A stretch of 11,106 bases of DNA. Source: an uncultured Bacilli bacterium. Its GTDB lineage: Bacteria; Bacillota_I; Bacilli_A; RF39; UBA660. The DNA lies in contig CAKPBH010000047.1 of NCBI GenBank assembly GCA_934140355.1, positions 1-11,106 of the forward strand, given 5' to 3'. The translations under genes were made by a program, and so were the position numbers. Shown in pieces: positions 6,066-11,106 of the stretch (its first letter is position 1; each line of letters opens with the position of its first letter). The notes beneath the pieces were generated by a model. It saw only the letters and a list, made by a program, of their open reading frames with translations. It had not been told where the DNA came from and did no database searches.

Positions 6066-7538
6066 ATGGAAGTAATAAGAAGTGAACAAGAGCTAGTTCG
6101 TAGAGAAAAATTAGAAAAAATCAAAGAATATTGTAACCCTTATCCAGAAAAATATGAGGTAACAAATTCAATTAAAGAAGCAAGAGAAATAGCGGATGGA
6201 ACACAAGATGTAAAAATTGCTGGTAGAATTGTTTTTATGCGTAAAATGGGAAAATTAAGTTTCTTAAGAATTCGTGATATTGAAGCATCTATCCAAGTAT
6301 CTATGCAATTAGATTTGGTTGGAGAAGAAGCCTATAAGTTTATGAAAACGTCCCTTGATGTTGGAGATTTTATCGGAGTGAAAGGGGAAGTCGTTACTAC
6401 CCAAACAGGAGAGAAGACCTTAAGGACTCATGAGTTTAAATTCTTAGGAAAAGCCTTAAAACCATTACCAGAAAAATTCCATGGACTATCTGATCAAGAA
6501 TTGAAGTATCGAAATCGCTACGTAGATTTAATCATGAATGAAGATGCAAGAGAAAGATTTTTATTAAGAAGTAAATTAATCTGGGAAATAAGAAGTTTTT
6601 TAAATAACCACGGTTATGTAGAAATTGAAACGCCAATTTTAAACAACAAAGCAAGTGGCGCTATGGCAAAACCATTTAAGACACATCATAACGCATTAGA
6701 TATTGATTTATACTTAAGAATTGCTCCAGAAACTTACTTAAAAAGAGCAATTGTTGGAGGATTTACCAAAGTATTTGAATTTGCTAGATGTTTTCGTAAT
6801 GAAGGAATGGATACTACCCACTTACAAGACTTTACGATGCTAGAAGGATATGGTGCTTACTTAAATTATGAAGATAATATGAAATTTTTGCAAGAGATGA
6901 TTCAAACCGTAGTCGCAAATTTATTTGGTAAACTAGAATTGACAATAGATGGCGTAACTGTAGATATCAGTGGTGATTGGGAAAGTATTTCCATGAGAGA
7001 TTTAATCTTAAAATATACTCCAATTGATATTTATGAGTATGATACAAAAGAAAAATTATTAGAAAAAATCAAACAAGAAAAAATCGAAATTGATAGCGAA
7101 ACTCCACTAGAAAACTTAGGCTATGGGAATTTAGTAGACCAGCTTTATAAAAAGGTTGCTCGTCCTCACGTAGTAAAACCATGTTTCTTAACCAAACATC
7201 CAATCAGCTTATCTCCACTTGCCCGTGCAAATGATGACAATCCAAATTTGACGGATAGATTCCAATTAATTATTAATGGTGCAGAAATCATTAATGCTTA
7301 TTCAGAATTAGTTGATCCTATTGAACAAGAAAAAAGATTAGAAGAACAGGCAAGACTAAAGAGTAATGGTGACGAAGAAGCCATGATGATGGATAGAGAT
7401 TATATTGGCGCTATGGAATATGGAATGCCACCAATCAGTGGATGGGGAATTGGAATCGATAGGTTAGTCCAAATCTTAACAGATGCTGAGAATATTAAAG
7501 ATTGTGTTTTATTCCCTTTAATGAAGCCAGAAGAATAA
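6066..7538 (+). CDS. lysS: Lysyl-tRNA synthetase, class II
   Basis: A 490-residue cytoplasmic enzyme that charges tRNA-Lys with lysine using ATP. An N-terminal OB-fold anticodon-binding domain (about 50-140, KIAGRIVFMRKMGKLSFLRI) is followed by the class II catalytic core. Motif 1 is around EIETPIL; motif 2 contains FRNEG (243-247) and DFTMLEGYGAY; motif 3 is GWGIGIDR (459-466), and the protein ends LFPLMKPEE. The lysine-pocket region NAYSELVDP is typical of LysRS. Motif 2 differs from the usual FRNEGxxxRHNPEFT: THLQDFT replaces RHNPEFT, while the key Arg244 and Glu246 remain. Start ATG 6066 has AGAGGTGA upstream. It is followed by a strong hairpin terminator, so lysS ends its transcription unit. 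Confidence 0.94.
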   Translation: MEVIRSEQELVRREKLEKIKEYCNPYPEKYEVTNSIKEAREIADGTQDVKIAGRIVFMRKMGKLSFLRIRDIEASIQVSMQLDLVGEEAYKFMKTSLDVGDFIGVKGEVVTTQTGEKTLRTHEFKFLGKALKPLPEKFHGLSDQELKYRNRYVDLIMNEDARERFLLRSKLIWEIRSFLNNHGYVEIETPILNNKASGAMAKPFKTHHNALDIDLYLRIAPETYLKRAIVGGFTKVFEFARCFRNEGMDTTHLQDFTMLEGYGAYLNYEDNMKFLQEMIQTVVANLFGKLELTIDGVTVDISGDWESISMRDLILKYTPIDIYEYDTKEKLLEKIKQEKIEIDSETPLENLGYGNLVDQLYKKVARPHVVKPCFLTKHPISLSPLARANDDNPNLTDRFQLIINGAEIINAYSELVDPIEQEKRLEEQARLKSNGDEEAMMMDRDYIGAMEYGMPPISGWGIGIDRLVQILTDAENIKDCVLFPLMKPEE

Positions 7539-7548
7539 TTTGATATAA

Positions 7549-7610
7549 GAAAAATACTTTAAGAGAATAGCGATTTAGAGAAAATTCTTTTTCAGTATTT
7601 TTTCTTTTTT
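7549..7610 (+). terminator. Intrinsic terminator after lysS
   Basis: GAAAAATACT (7549-7558) pairs with AGTATTTTTTC (7594-7604) with one extra T. An inner stem, AAGAGAAT (7561-7568) with ATTCTTTT, extends the structure, and a T-run (7605-7610) follows. It begins about 10 bases after the lysS TAA. Confidence 0.6.
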
Positions 7611-7649
7611 GTTTAGTTTAACTGATTTTTGATAAAAAAAGAATATTTT

Positions 7650-7667
7650 AGATGTTAATTTACATCT
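7650..7667. promoter_or_regulatory. Palindrome overlapping the -35 of the DUF1653 promoter
   Basis: AGATGT (7650-7655) and ACATCT (7662-7667) form a perfect inverted repeat with a 6-base spacer. The right arm overlaps the -35 element TTTACA (7659-7664). Placement and symmetry fit an operator for a dimeric repressor. I cannot match it to a known regulator, and no U-run follows, so it is not a terminator. Confidence 0.4.
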
Positions 7668-7687
7668 TAAATTGTATATGATATAAT
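7659..7687 (+). promoter_or_regulatory. Strong promoter for the DUF1653/YugP-like pair
   Basis: TTTACA (7659-7664) and TATAAT (7682-7687) are separated by 17 bases, and TGA directly precedes the -10, giving an extended -10. This is the best-matched promoter in the window. RNA would begin near 7694, leaving a leader of about 14 bases with AGGAGGG before ATG 7708. Confidence 0.75.
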
Positions 7688-7707
7688 CGGTTTATGTAGG
7701 AGGGAAA

Positions 7708-7959
7708 ATGAGAGAGTTAAAAGTTAATCGAGTTTATAGACACTTTAAAGGGGATTATTATTTAGTTGTAGATATTGCTACTTATTCAGAAACAGGGGAG
7801 ATGTGTGTTGTTTATCGAAAACTTTATGGAGATGGTAGTTTATGGGTTAGACCGTATTCGATGTTTATGAGTGAGGTTGACCATGATAAATATCCAGATG
7901 TAGAACAAAAATATCGTTTTGAGTTACAAGAGATAGAAAGTGTAGTTTGCAGAAAATAA
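7708..7959 (+). CDS. DUF1653 family small protein
   Basis: An 83-residue soluble protein that matches the DUF1653 family (PF07866) across its length: RELKVNRVYRHFKGDYYLV, an internal SETGEMCVVYRKLYGDG, WVRPYSMFMSEVD and a final KYPDVEQKYRFEL. These small beta-rich domains are widespread in bacteria and have no settled biochemical role that I know of; the fold has been compared to nucleic-acid-binding beta-barrel domains, but I would not assign a function. The start is well supported by AGGAGGG upstream of ATG 7708. The next gene starts one base after the stop, so the two are almost certainly cotranscribed and translationally coupled. The pair has its own promoter with a palindrome over the -35. 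Confidence 0.85.
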   Translation: MRELKVNRVYRHFKGDYYLVVDIATYSETGEMCVVYRKLYGDGSLWVRPYSMFMSEVDHDKYPDVEQKYRFELQEIESVVCRK

Positions 7960-7960
7960 G

Positions 7961-8596
7961 ATGATAGCAGATGTTTTATTAATATTAGGAATTTGTCTTG
8001 TTCTTTTTTCTTATGGTCAGTTAGTTATTTGTTATTTTCGTTATAAAAATGTTTTCATTCAAGATATTGATGGATTTGAAATGGCTAAAGAAATTACTCG
8101 AGATGATGATACGATTAATGTAGTAGAGGCTAAAAATATTTTGATTAGTTATTATGATAGTAAGAGAAATGTTATTCGACTTACTTCTAGACAATATTTT
8201 GGGAGGGATATTTTTAATCTTGGGCTTGTTTATGTTTTGGCTTGTTATTCTTGTTTTTATCAAAGTGAAATAAAGAGGGAGATGTTAAAAAAGATTTTCT
8301 TTCGGGTCGATTGGTGTTCTAAGACAATGATTTTGGGATTAATTCTTTCTTGTTTTACTTATACAATAGGGGACGCAAAGATTGGCGTGGTAATTTTAGG
8401 ATTATTGCTTATTGTTCAGTATTTTCATTTTGCTATGGATAGTTTTAAAAATACTTCTATAGAAAATACTTTTAGTAAAAGAGATATGGATGGTATAGAG
8501 AAGGTTAGGGGAGCAATCTTATTTTTATCAAAGATGTCTTTTATTGGTAATTTAGTTTTTTTACTTAGAGAAATTGTGATTATATTAGGAATTTAA
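7961..8596 (+). CDS. YugP-like membrane protein lacking the HExxH zinc site
   Basis: A 211-residue membrane protein with an N-terminal helix (about 3-25), a middle hydrophobic stretch (about 84-100), two further helices (about 121-158) and a C-terminal helix (about 188-210). Its plan resembles the YugP family (PF04298, putative neutral zinc metallopeptidase, about 225 residues). GFEMAKEI parallels that family's conserved GxxxA segment, YDSKRNVIRLTSRQYF parallels YDPRxKVVRLS, and IFNLGLVYVLACYSC lies where the family has a segment of the form IAAIGVAAHEVGHA. The zinc motif HEVGH is replaced by VLACY (92-96), so the protein cannot be an ordinary zinc protease. The frame is open, so it is a diverged paralogue or pseudoenzyme and not a broken gene. 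It starts at ATG 7961, one base after the DUF1653 stop, with no strong ribosome site of its own. The family link is by recalled alignment only. Confidence 0.6.
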   Translation: MIADVLLILGICLVLFSYGQLVICYFRYKNVFIQDIDGFEMAKEITRDDDTINVVEAKNILISYYDSKRNVIRLTSRQYFGRDIFNLGLVYVLACYSCFYQSEIKREMLKKIFFRVDWCSKTMILGLILSCFTYTIGDAKIGVVILGLLLIVQYFHFAMDSFKNTSIENTFSKRDMDGIEKVRGAILFLSKMSFIGNLVFLLREIVIILGI

Positions 8597-8634
8597 AAAG
8601 AGAATTTTACTTAAAATTGGTAAAATTCTCTTTT
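8596..8634. terminator. Bidirectional terminator between YugP-like gene and gpsA
   Basis: AAAAGAGAATTTTAC (8596-8610) and GTAAAATTCTCTTTT (8620-8634) are perfect 15-base inverted repeats with a 9-base loop. The plus-strand gene's TAA (8594-8596) touches the stem and the gpsA TAA (8609-8607) lies within it, so the last codons of gpsA form part of the terminator. Confidence 0.8.
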
Positions 8635-9557
8635 AGGGTATTTAGTAATTCTTGGGTGGATGCTTTTTCATATAGGATTTTATAAATTGTATTTGTAATA
8701 GGAAGGTTTATTTCTTTTTCAATAGCAAGGTTATGAATTGCTTTACAAGTACCTAAGCCCTCTATGGTTGTTTCTTTTTTGTATTTTTCGATTGTATCTT
8801 CACTTTTGTTTTGGCCGATTAACCTTCCAAGAGTATAGTTTCTTGAAGTACTTGAAGTGCATGTCATCATGATGTCGTCTATTCCGGCATAACTCATAAC
8901 GGTGTTTTTATCTCCACCTAAAACTTCGATTAGGTATTTGATTTCGTAGATGGCATTGGTTAAGTATAAAAATTTGCTTGAATCTGGTAGGGAGGCACCA
9001 TCTAATATGCCAAAGCCAATAGCCATTACATTTTTGATAGCACTACAGATGGGAACGCCGATTAAATCTTTGGTATATTGAATTTTGATGACGTCACTTT
9101 CCATATATTTTTGTACTTTTTCTTTGATGGATTCATTTTTTGTTGCGAGGGTAAGTCCTAAGATGTTTTTGTTTTTCATGTCAATCGCAAAACTTCCTCC
9201 TGAGATGATGCCTAGTTTGATTTCTCCTAGAATGGAAGTGATGATTTCGTTGGCGAATTGATTGTTATTTTCCTCTATTCCTTTACTTGCAATTAAGATG
9301 TCTTCATTGTTATAAAATGGTTTTAGTTCTAGGATGGTACTTTTTATAAAGTTTATAGGAACTGCTACGATGATTAAGTCGGATGAGCGACATGATTCTT
9401 CTAAGGAAGTTGAAATGTTTATGGTTTTATAATCTTTTTTTGCTTCTATTAATTCTTTTTCGAATTTTGACCATATCCATAAATTGACTTCTTTTTTAGT
9501 AAATGTTGATGCAATGGCGGTTCCAAAGGCGCCACAACCTAATATTGTTATTTTCAT
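8607..9557 (-). CDS. gpsA: Glycerol-3-phosphate dehydrogenase [NAD(P)+], GpsA
   Basis: A 316-residue cytoplasmic enzyme that reduces dihydroxyacetone phosphate to sn-glycerol-3-phosphate for phospholipid synthesis; the length is normal. The N-terminal Rossmann fold begins LGCGAFGTAIA (GxGxxG at 7-12). SKGIE (91-95), SGGSFAID (119-126), the putative catalytic Lys175 in SAIKNVMAIGFGILDG, and CTSSTSRNYTLGRLIG (233-248) follow, then EGLGTCKA near the C-terminus. The usual GPSFA reads GGSFA, and GLGDLxxTC reads GIDDIMMTC; both are modest departures with the core residues kept. Start ATG 9557 has GGAGATAAA just upstream. Its ATG overlaps the stop of the DUF192 gene by one base (TAATG), so translation is likely coupled. 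The coding strand is A/C-rich here, matching the plus-strand G/T excess of this flank. Confidence 0.93.
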   Translation of the reverse strand: MKITILGCGAFGTAIASTFTKKEVNLWIWSKFEKELIEAKKDYKTINISTSLEESCRSSDLIIVAVPINFIKSTILELKPFYNNEDILIASKGIEENNNQFANEIITSILGEIKLGIISGGSFAIDMKNKNILGLTLATKNESIKEKVQKYMESDVIKIQYTKDLIGVPICSAIKNVMAIGFGILDGASLPDSSKFLYLTNAIYEIKYLIEVLGGDKNTVMSYAGIDDIMMTCTSSTSRNYTLGRLIGQNKSEDTIEKYKKETTIEGLGTCKAIHNLAIEKEINLPITNTIYKILYEKASTQELLNTLKENFTNFK

Positions 9558-9871
9558 TATTTTATCTCCAATCTTTGTCCAATTTTTAATTGGTAATAAT
9601 TTGGGGGTAATTCTATTGTTTTGGTTGCTTTTTTTTGAGGAAGAATTACCTTATTTGGTGATATGTTTTTGAAATAAGATACAATGATGTTTTCATTGTT
9701 ACAGAAAATGATATCAATATTTTCTTTCATAAAAAAGGTATGTACACTGTTACAGTGATTAAATAAAAGAGCGGAGTTGATGTTTCTTTTTCCCATGAAT
9801 CCTTTAAATCTGCTGTAAAATGTTTTACATTCCGTTAAATCGATTTCTTTATTTTGATATCTTAACTTCAT
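9557..9871 (-). CDS. DUF192 family protein
   Basis: About 104 residues. It matches DUF192 (PF02643): FKGFMGKRNI (22-31, family GLMFR-type segment), LLFNHCNSVHTFFMKENIDIIF (35-56, family MLF..F..FWMKNTLIPLDIIF), a hydrophobic strand IIVSYF, and a C-terminal LPPNYYQLKIGQRLEI. Many DUF192 proteins carry a signal peptide; this one starts directly at the domain and looks cytoplasmic. The frame opens at 9919, but I chose ATG 9871 because GGTGAT lies 5 bases before it and the promoter at 9919-9890 would overlap the longer version. It is the first gene of a two-gene operon with gpsA (one-base overlap). No biochemical role is established to my knowledge. Confidence 0.82.
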   Translation of the reverse strand: MKLRYQNKEIDLTECKTFYSRFKGFMGKRNINSALLFNHCNSVHTFFMKENIDIIFCNNENIIVSYFKNISPNKVILPQKKATKTIELPPNYYQLKIGQRLEIK

Positions 9872-9889
9872 TTTTATCACCTTAAATTT

Positions 9890-9919
9890 AGTATATATGA
9901 AATTGATATTTGGTGTCAA
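9890..9919 (-). promoter_or_regulatory. Promoter for the DUF192-gpsA operon
   Basis: On the minus strand a consensus -35 TTGACA (9919-9914) is followed by TATACT (9895-9890) at 18 bases, or TATATA (9897-9892) at 16. RNA would start near 9883, shortly before GGTGATAAAAATG. It is divergent from the pilin promoter. Confidence 0.7.
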
Positions 9920-9942
9920 CTCTTTTAAAAAAACTTAAATTA

Positions 9943-9951
9943 TGGTACACT
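9943..9951 (+). promoter_or_regulatory. Extended -10 promoter for pilin-like gene
   Basis: TGGTACACT (9943-9951) is an extended -10 (TGn then TACACT). The -35 region (about TTTTAA, 9923-9928) is weak. RNA starting near 9958 includes GGTGGTGAT (9961-9969) and supports GTG 9976 as the start. It drives the probable pilin-lspA-rluD operon. Confidence 0.45.
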
Positions 9952-9975
9952 ATGGATAGTGGTGGTGATAAAGTC

Positions 9976-10524
9976 GTGAATAATAAGGGTTTTACTTTGA
10001 TTGAGTTATTGGCAACACTGGTTATTTTGTCTCTTGTGCTTGGAATTTCTGTTTATGGTGTTATGGGAGCAATTAATAATTCAAAGGCTAGAGGAGAAAA
10101 GTTATTTGTTGATAGCTTGGGAAAAGCAATTGATGGTTATATTAGTTTAAATGGTACTAGTTTGAGACAAAGTGGTGGAATATGTGCAACTTTTGATAAA
10201 AAGAATAATATTGGTAATAGTACTTATGAGGTTTCTTTGTATTTGCTTAAAAAAAGTGATGGGGGAAGTATTTATATTTTAGATTTGGTTAATGAGGGAT
10301 TGGTTGACCAGGCTAAGTTAATTAATCCAAAGAATAAAAAGCAATGTTTTGATACTAGTCATAATCCTGAGGTGAAGGTATATCAAGACAGTGATTATGT
10401 TTATTATTATTCTGTTGATTTAGAAAGTAATCTTTGTGATTTAGAAAGTGAGCATTTAGTGATTAAAACTTTACCTAGTGATAGTGAACTTAATGATAAT
10501 AATTCTTGTAGTGTTAATTCTTAA
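9976..10524 (+). CDS. Type IV pilin-like / pseudopilin protein
   Basis: A 182-residue protein with a class III (prepilin) signal at its very start: NNKG then FTLIELLATLVILSLVLG, so prepilin peptidase would cut after Gly5 and leave a mature N-terminal Phe with the conserved Glu at +5 (E10). The hydrophobic helix (about 6-30) anchors and assembles the pilin. The globular part has four cysteines (GGIC, KQCF, NLCD, NSCS) that could form two disulfides, and a repeated ending of the form LVNEGLVDQAKLINPKNK followed by DYVYYYSVDLESNLCD, a layout seen in Firmicute pilin-like proteins. The start is GTG 9976, chosen because GGTGAT lies just upstream and the prepilin leader is then 5 residues; the frame opens earlier at 9910. 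No assembly ATPase, platform protein or prepilin peptidase gene is in the window. lspA follows after 17 bases. Confidence 0.8.
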   Translation: MNNKGFTLIELLATLVILSLVLGISVYGVMGAINNSKARGEKLFVDSLGKAIDGYISLNGTSLRQSGGICATFDKKNNIGNSTYEVSLYLLKKSDGGSIYILDLVNEGLVDQAKLINPKNKKQCFDTSHNPEVKVYQDSDYVYYYSVDLESNLCDLESEHLVIKTLPSDSELNDNNSCSVNS

Positions 10525-10541
10525 AGGGAAAGGAATTTGTG

Positions 10542-11009
10542 ATGAAGAGAACAATCTTACTTAGTATTTTACTTTTATGTTTAGATATTTGTTCTAAGCA
10601 ACTTGTTGTTCGGTTTATGGATGTTGGTCAAAGCATTTCTGTTATTCCTCATTTTTTTTCTTTGACTTATGTTAAAAATAAGGGGATTGCGTTTAGTATG
10701 TTAGAAGGGAATTTGGTGTTTATTATTTTTCTCTCTTTGTTGATTATTGGGGGAATATTTTTTTCTATTTGTTTAAAAAAATTGTCATGGAGTGGGAGTT
10801 TTTGTTATGCACTTATTATGGGAGGGGCGATTGGAAATTTGCTTGATCGAGTAATTTATGGTTATGTGATTGATTTTTTTGATTTTACTTTGTTTGGCTA
10901 TGAGATGGCAATTTTTAATGTTGCGGATATTTTTATTGTTTTGGGTGTATTGATTTTACTTTTTATGGAATTTTGGAAAGGTAGGGATAGAGATGTATGT
11001 AGTAGATAG
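10542..11009 (+). CDS. lspA: Signal peptidase II (lipoprotein signal peptidase)
   Basis: A 155-residue inner-membrane aspartic protease that cuts lipoprotein signal peptides before the lipidated Cys. Four hydrophobic helices are visible. Conserved blocks: LDICSK (D15, family DxxTK), VKNKGIAFSML (N46, family NxGAAFS), GGAIGNLLDRVIYGYVIDFFDF with catalytic D111, and FNVADIFIVLG with catalytic D129. Length is typical. Start ATG 10542 is preferred over GTG 10539 because AGGAA (10531-10535) is then 6 bases away. It follows the pilin-like gene by 17 bases and overlaps the start of the rluD-like gene by 17 bases. An lspA-rluD order is common in Firmicutes. The inhibitor lipoprotein at 3432 is a likely substrate. 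Confidence 0.93.
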   Translation: MKRTILLSILLLCLDICSKQLVVRFMDVGQSISVIPHFFSLTYVKNKGIAFSMLEGNLVFIIFLSLLIIGGIFFSICLKKLSWSGSFCYALIMGGAIGNLLDRVIYGYVIDFFDFTLFGYEMAIFNVADIFIVLGVLILLFMEFWKGRDRDVCSR

Positions 11010-11106
11010 AGTTTCTAGGATAGATAAGTATTTGATGGAAGAGATGGGGATTAGTCGGAGTTTAGTACAAAAGATGATTGATTCTTCTTATGTTTTAGTA
11101 AATGAT
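10993..11106 (+). CDS. rluD: RluD-family pseudouridine synthase, N-terminal S4 domain (partial)
   Basis: The first 38 codons of a gene that continues beyond the window. The encoded segment reads VSRIDKYLMEEM, then ISRSLVQKMIDSSYVLVND, which is the S4 RNA-binding domain found at the start of RluD/YlyB-type large-subunit rRNA pseudouridine synthases (family form RLDKYL..........SRSxxQxLIxxGxVxVN). The catalytic domain is not in view. ATG 10993 has AGGTAGGG upstream and overlaps the last 17 bases of lspA, so the two are translationally coupled. The lspA neighbourhood supports the RluD assignment over other S4 proteins; the exact gene symbol is inferred. Confidence 0.8.
   Translation, partial: MYVVDRVSRIDKYLMEEMGISRSLVQKMIDSSYVLVND

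Noticed and set aside
8021..8263. Minus-strand open frame inside the YugP-like gene
   Set aside because: Composition (N, I, K-rich) is typical of a reverse-complement artefact; no start signals.
9484..9672. Plus-strand open frame across gpsA/DUF192
   Set aside because: Antisense to the GpsA Rossmann start and the DUF192 tail, both well supported.
9910..9975. Longer start for the pilin-like gene
   Set aside because: It would put 22 extra residues before the prepilin leader and overlap the promoters; GTG 9976 fits better.
1..11106. CRISPR array, insertion sequence, tRNA or rRNA
   Set aside because: No regularly spaced repeats, transposase motifs, terminal repeats or tRNA cloverleaf were seen on reading both strands.

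Overview
The window is low-GC (roughly 30%) DNA from a Gram-positive-type bacterium. The signs are A/T-ending codons, GGTGAT-type Shine-Dalgarno sites with frequent TTG/GTG starts, sigma-A-like promoters (often extended -10, TGnTATAAT), and U-tailed intrinsic terminators. The gene set fits a Bacilli-like or Mollicutes-related gut Firmicute (RF39/Erysipelotrichia-like is my guess, not proven). TGA is used as a stop (sirtuin gene), so the standard bacterial code applies.

Layout. 1-172: structured non-coding DNA with two hairpins, the second a good intrinsic terminator, then a promoter. 173-631: unrecognised 152-residue soluble protein with its own promoter and terminator. 793-4151: a two-gene operon, an MgtA-type P3B magnesium ATPase followed by a secreted lipoprotein with a chagasin (I42) cysteine-protease-inhibitor domain plus an unrecognised C-terminal domain. 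4173-4910 (minus): CobB-type sirtuin, convergent with the lipoprotein gene across a shared bidirectional terminator. 5010-7538: DusB-type tRNA-dihydrouridine synthase and class II lysyl-tRNA synthetase. 7708-8596: a DUF1653 protein and a membrane protein that looks like a YugP-family zinc metallopeptidase without its HExxH site. 8607-9871 (minus): DUF192 protein and glycerol-3-phosphate dehydrogenase GpsA, coupled by a TAATG overlap. 9976-11106: type IV pilin-like protein, signal peptidase II (LspA), and the start of an RluD-family pseudouridine synthase that runs off the end.

How the genes relate. Much is core housekeeping: translation and tRNA/rRNA modification (lysS, dusB, rluD-like), phospholipid precursor (gpsA), lipoprotein maturation (lspA) and protein deacylation (cobB). 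The accessory interest lies in the inhibitor lipoprotein, whose signal peptide would be cut by an LspA enzyme such as the one encoded here, the catalytically empty YugP relative, and the pilin-like protein. No mobile element, CRISPR array, tRNA or rRNA was seen. No complete undescribed system is evident; the best leads are the pseudo-YugP/DUF1653 pair, the two-domain inhibitor lipoprotein, and a strand-composition flip bounding about 3.2-7.55 kb, one edge of which falls inside mgtA.

No gene-free stretch exceeds about 175 bases.
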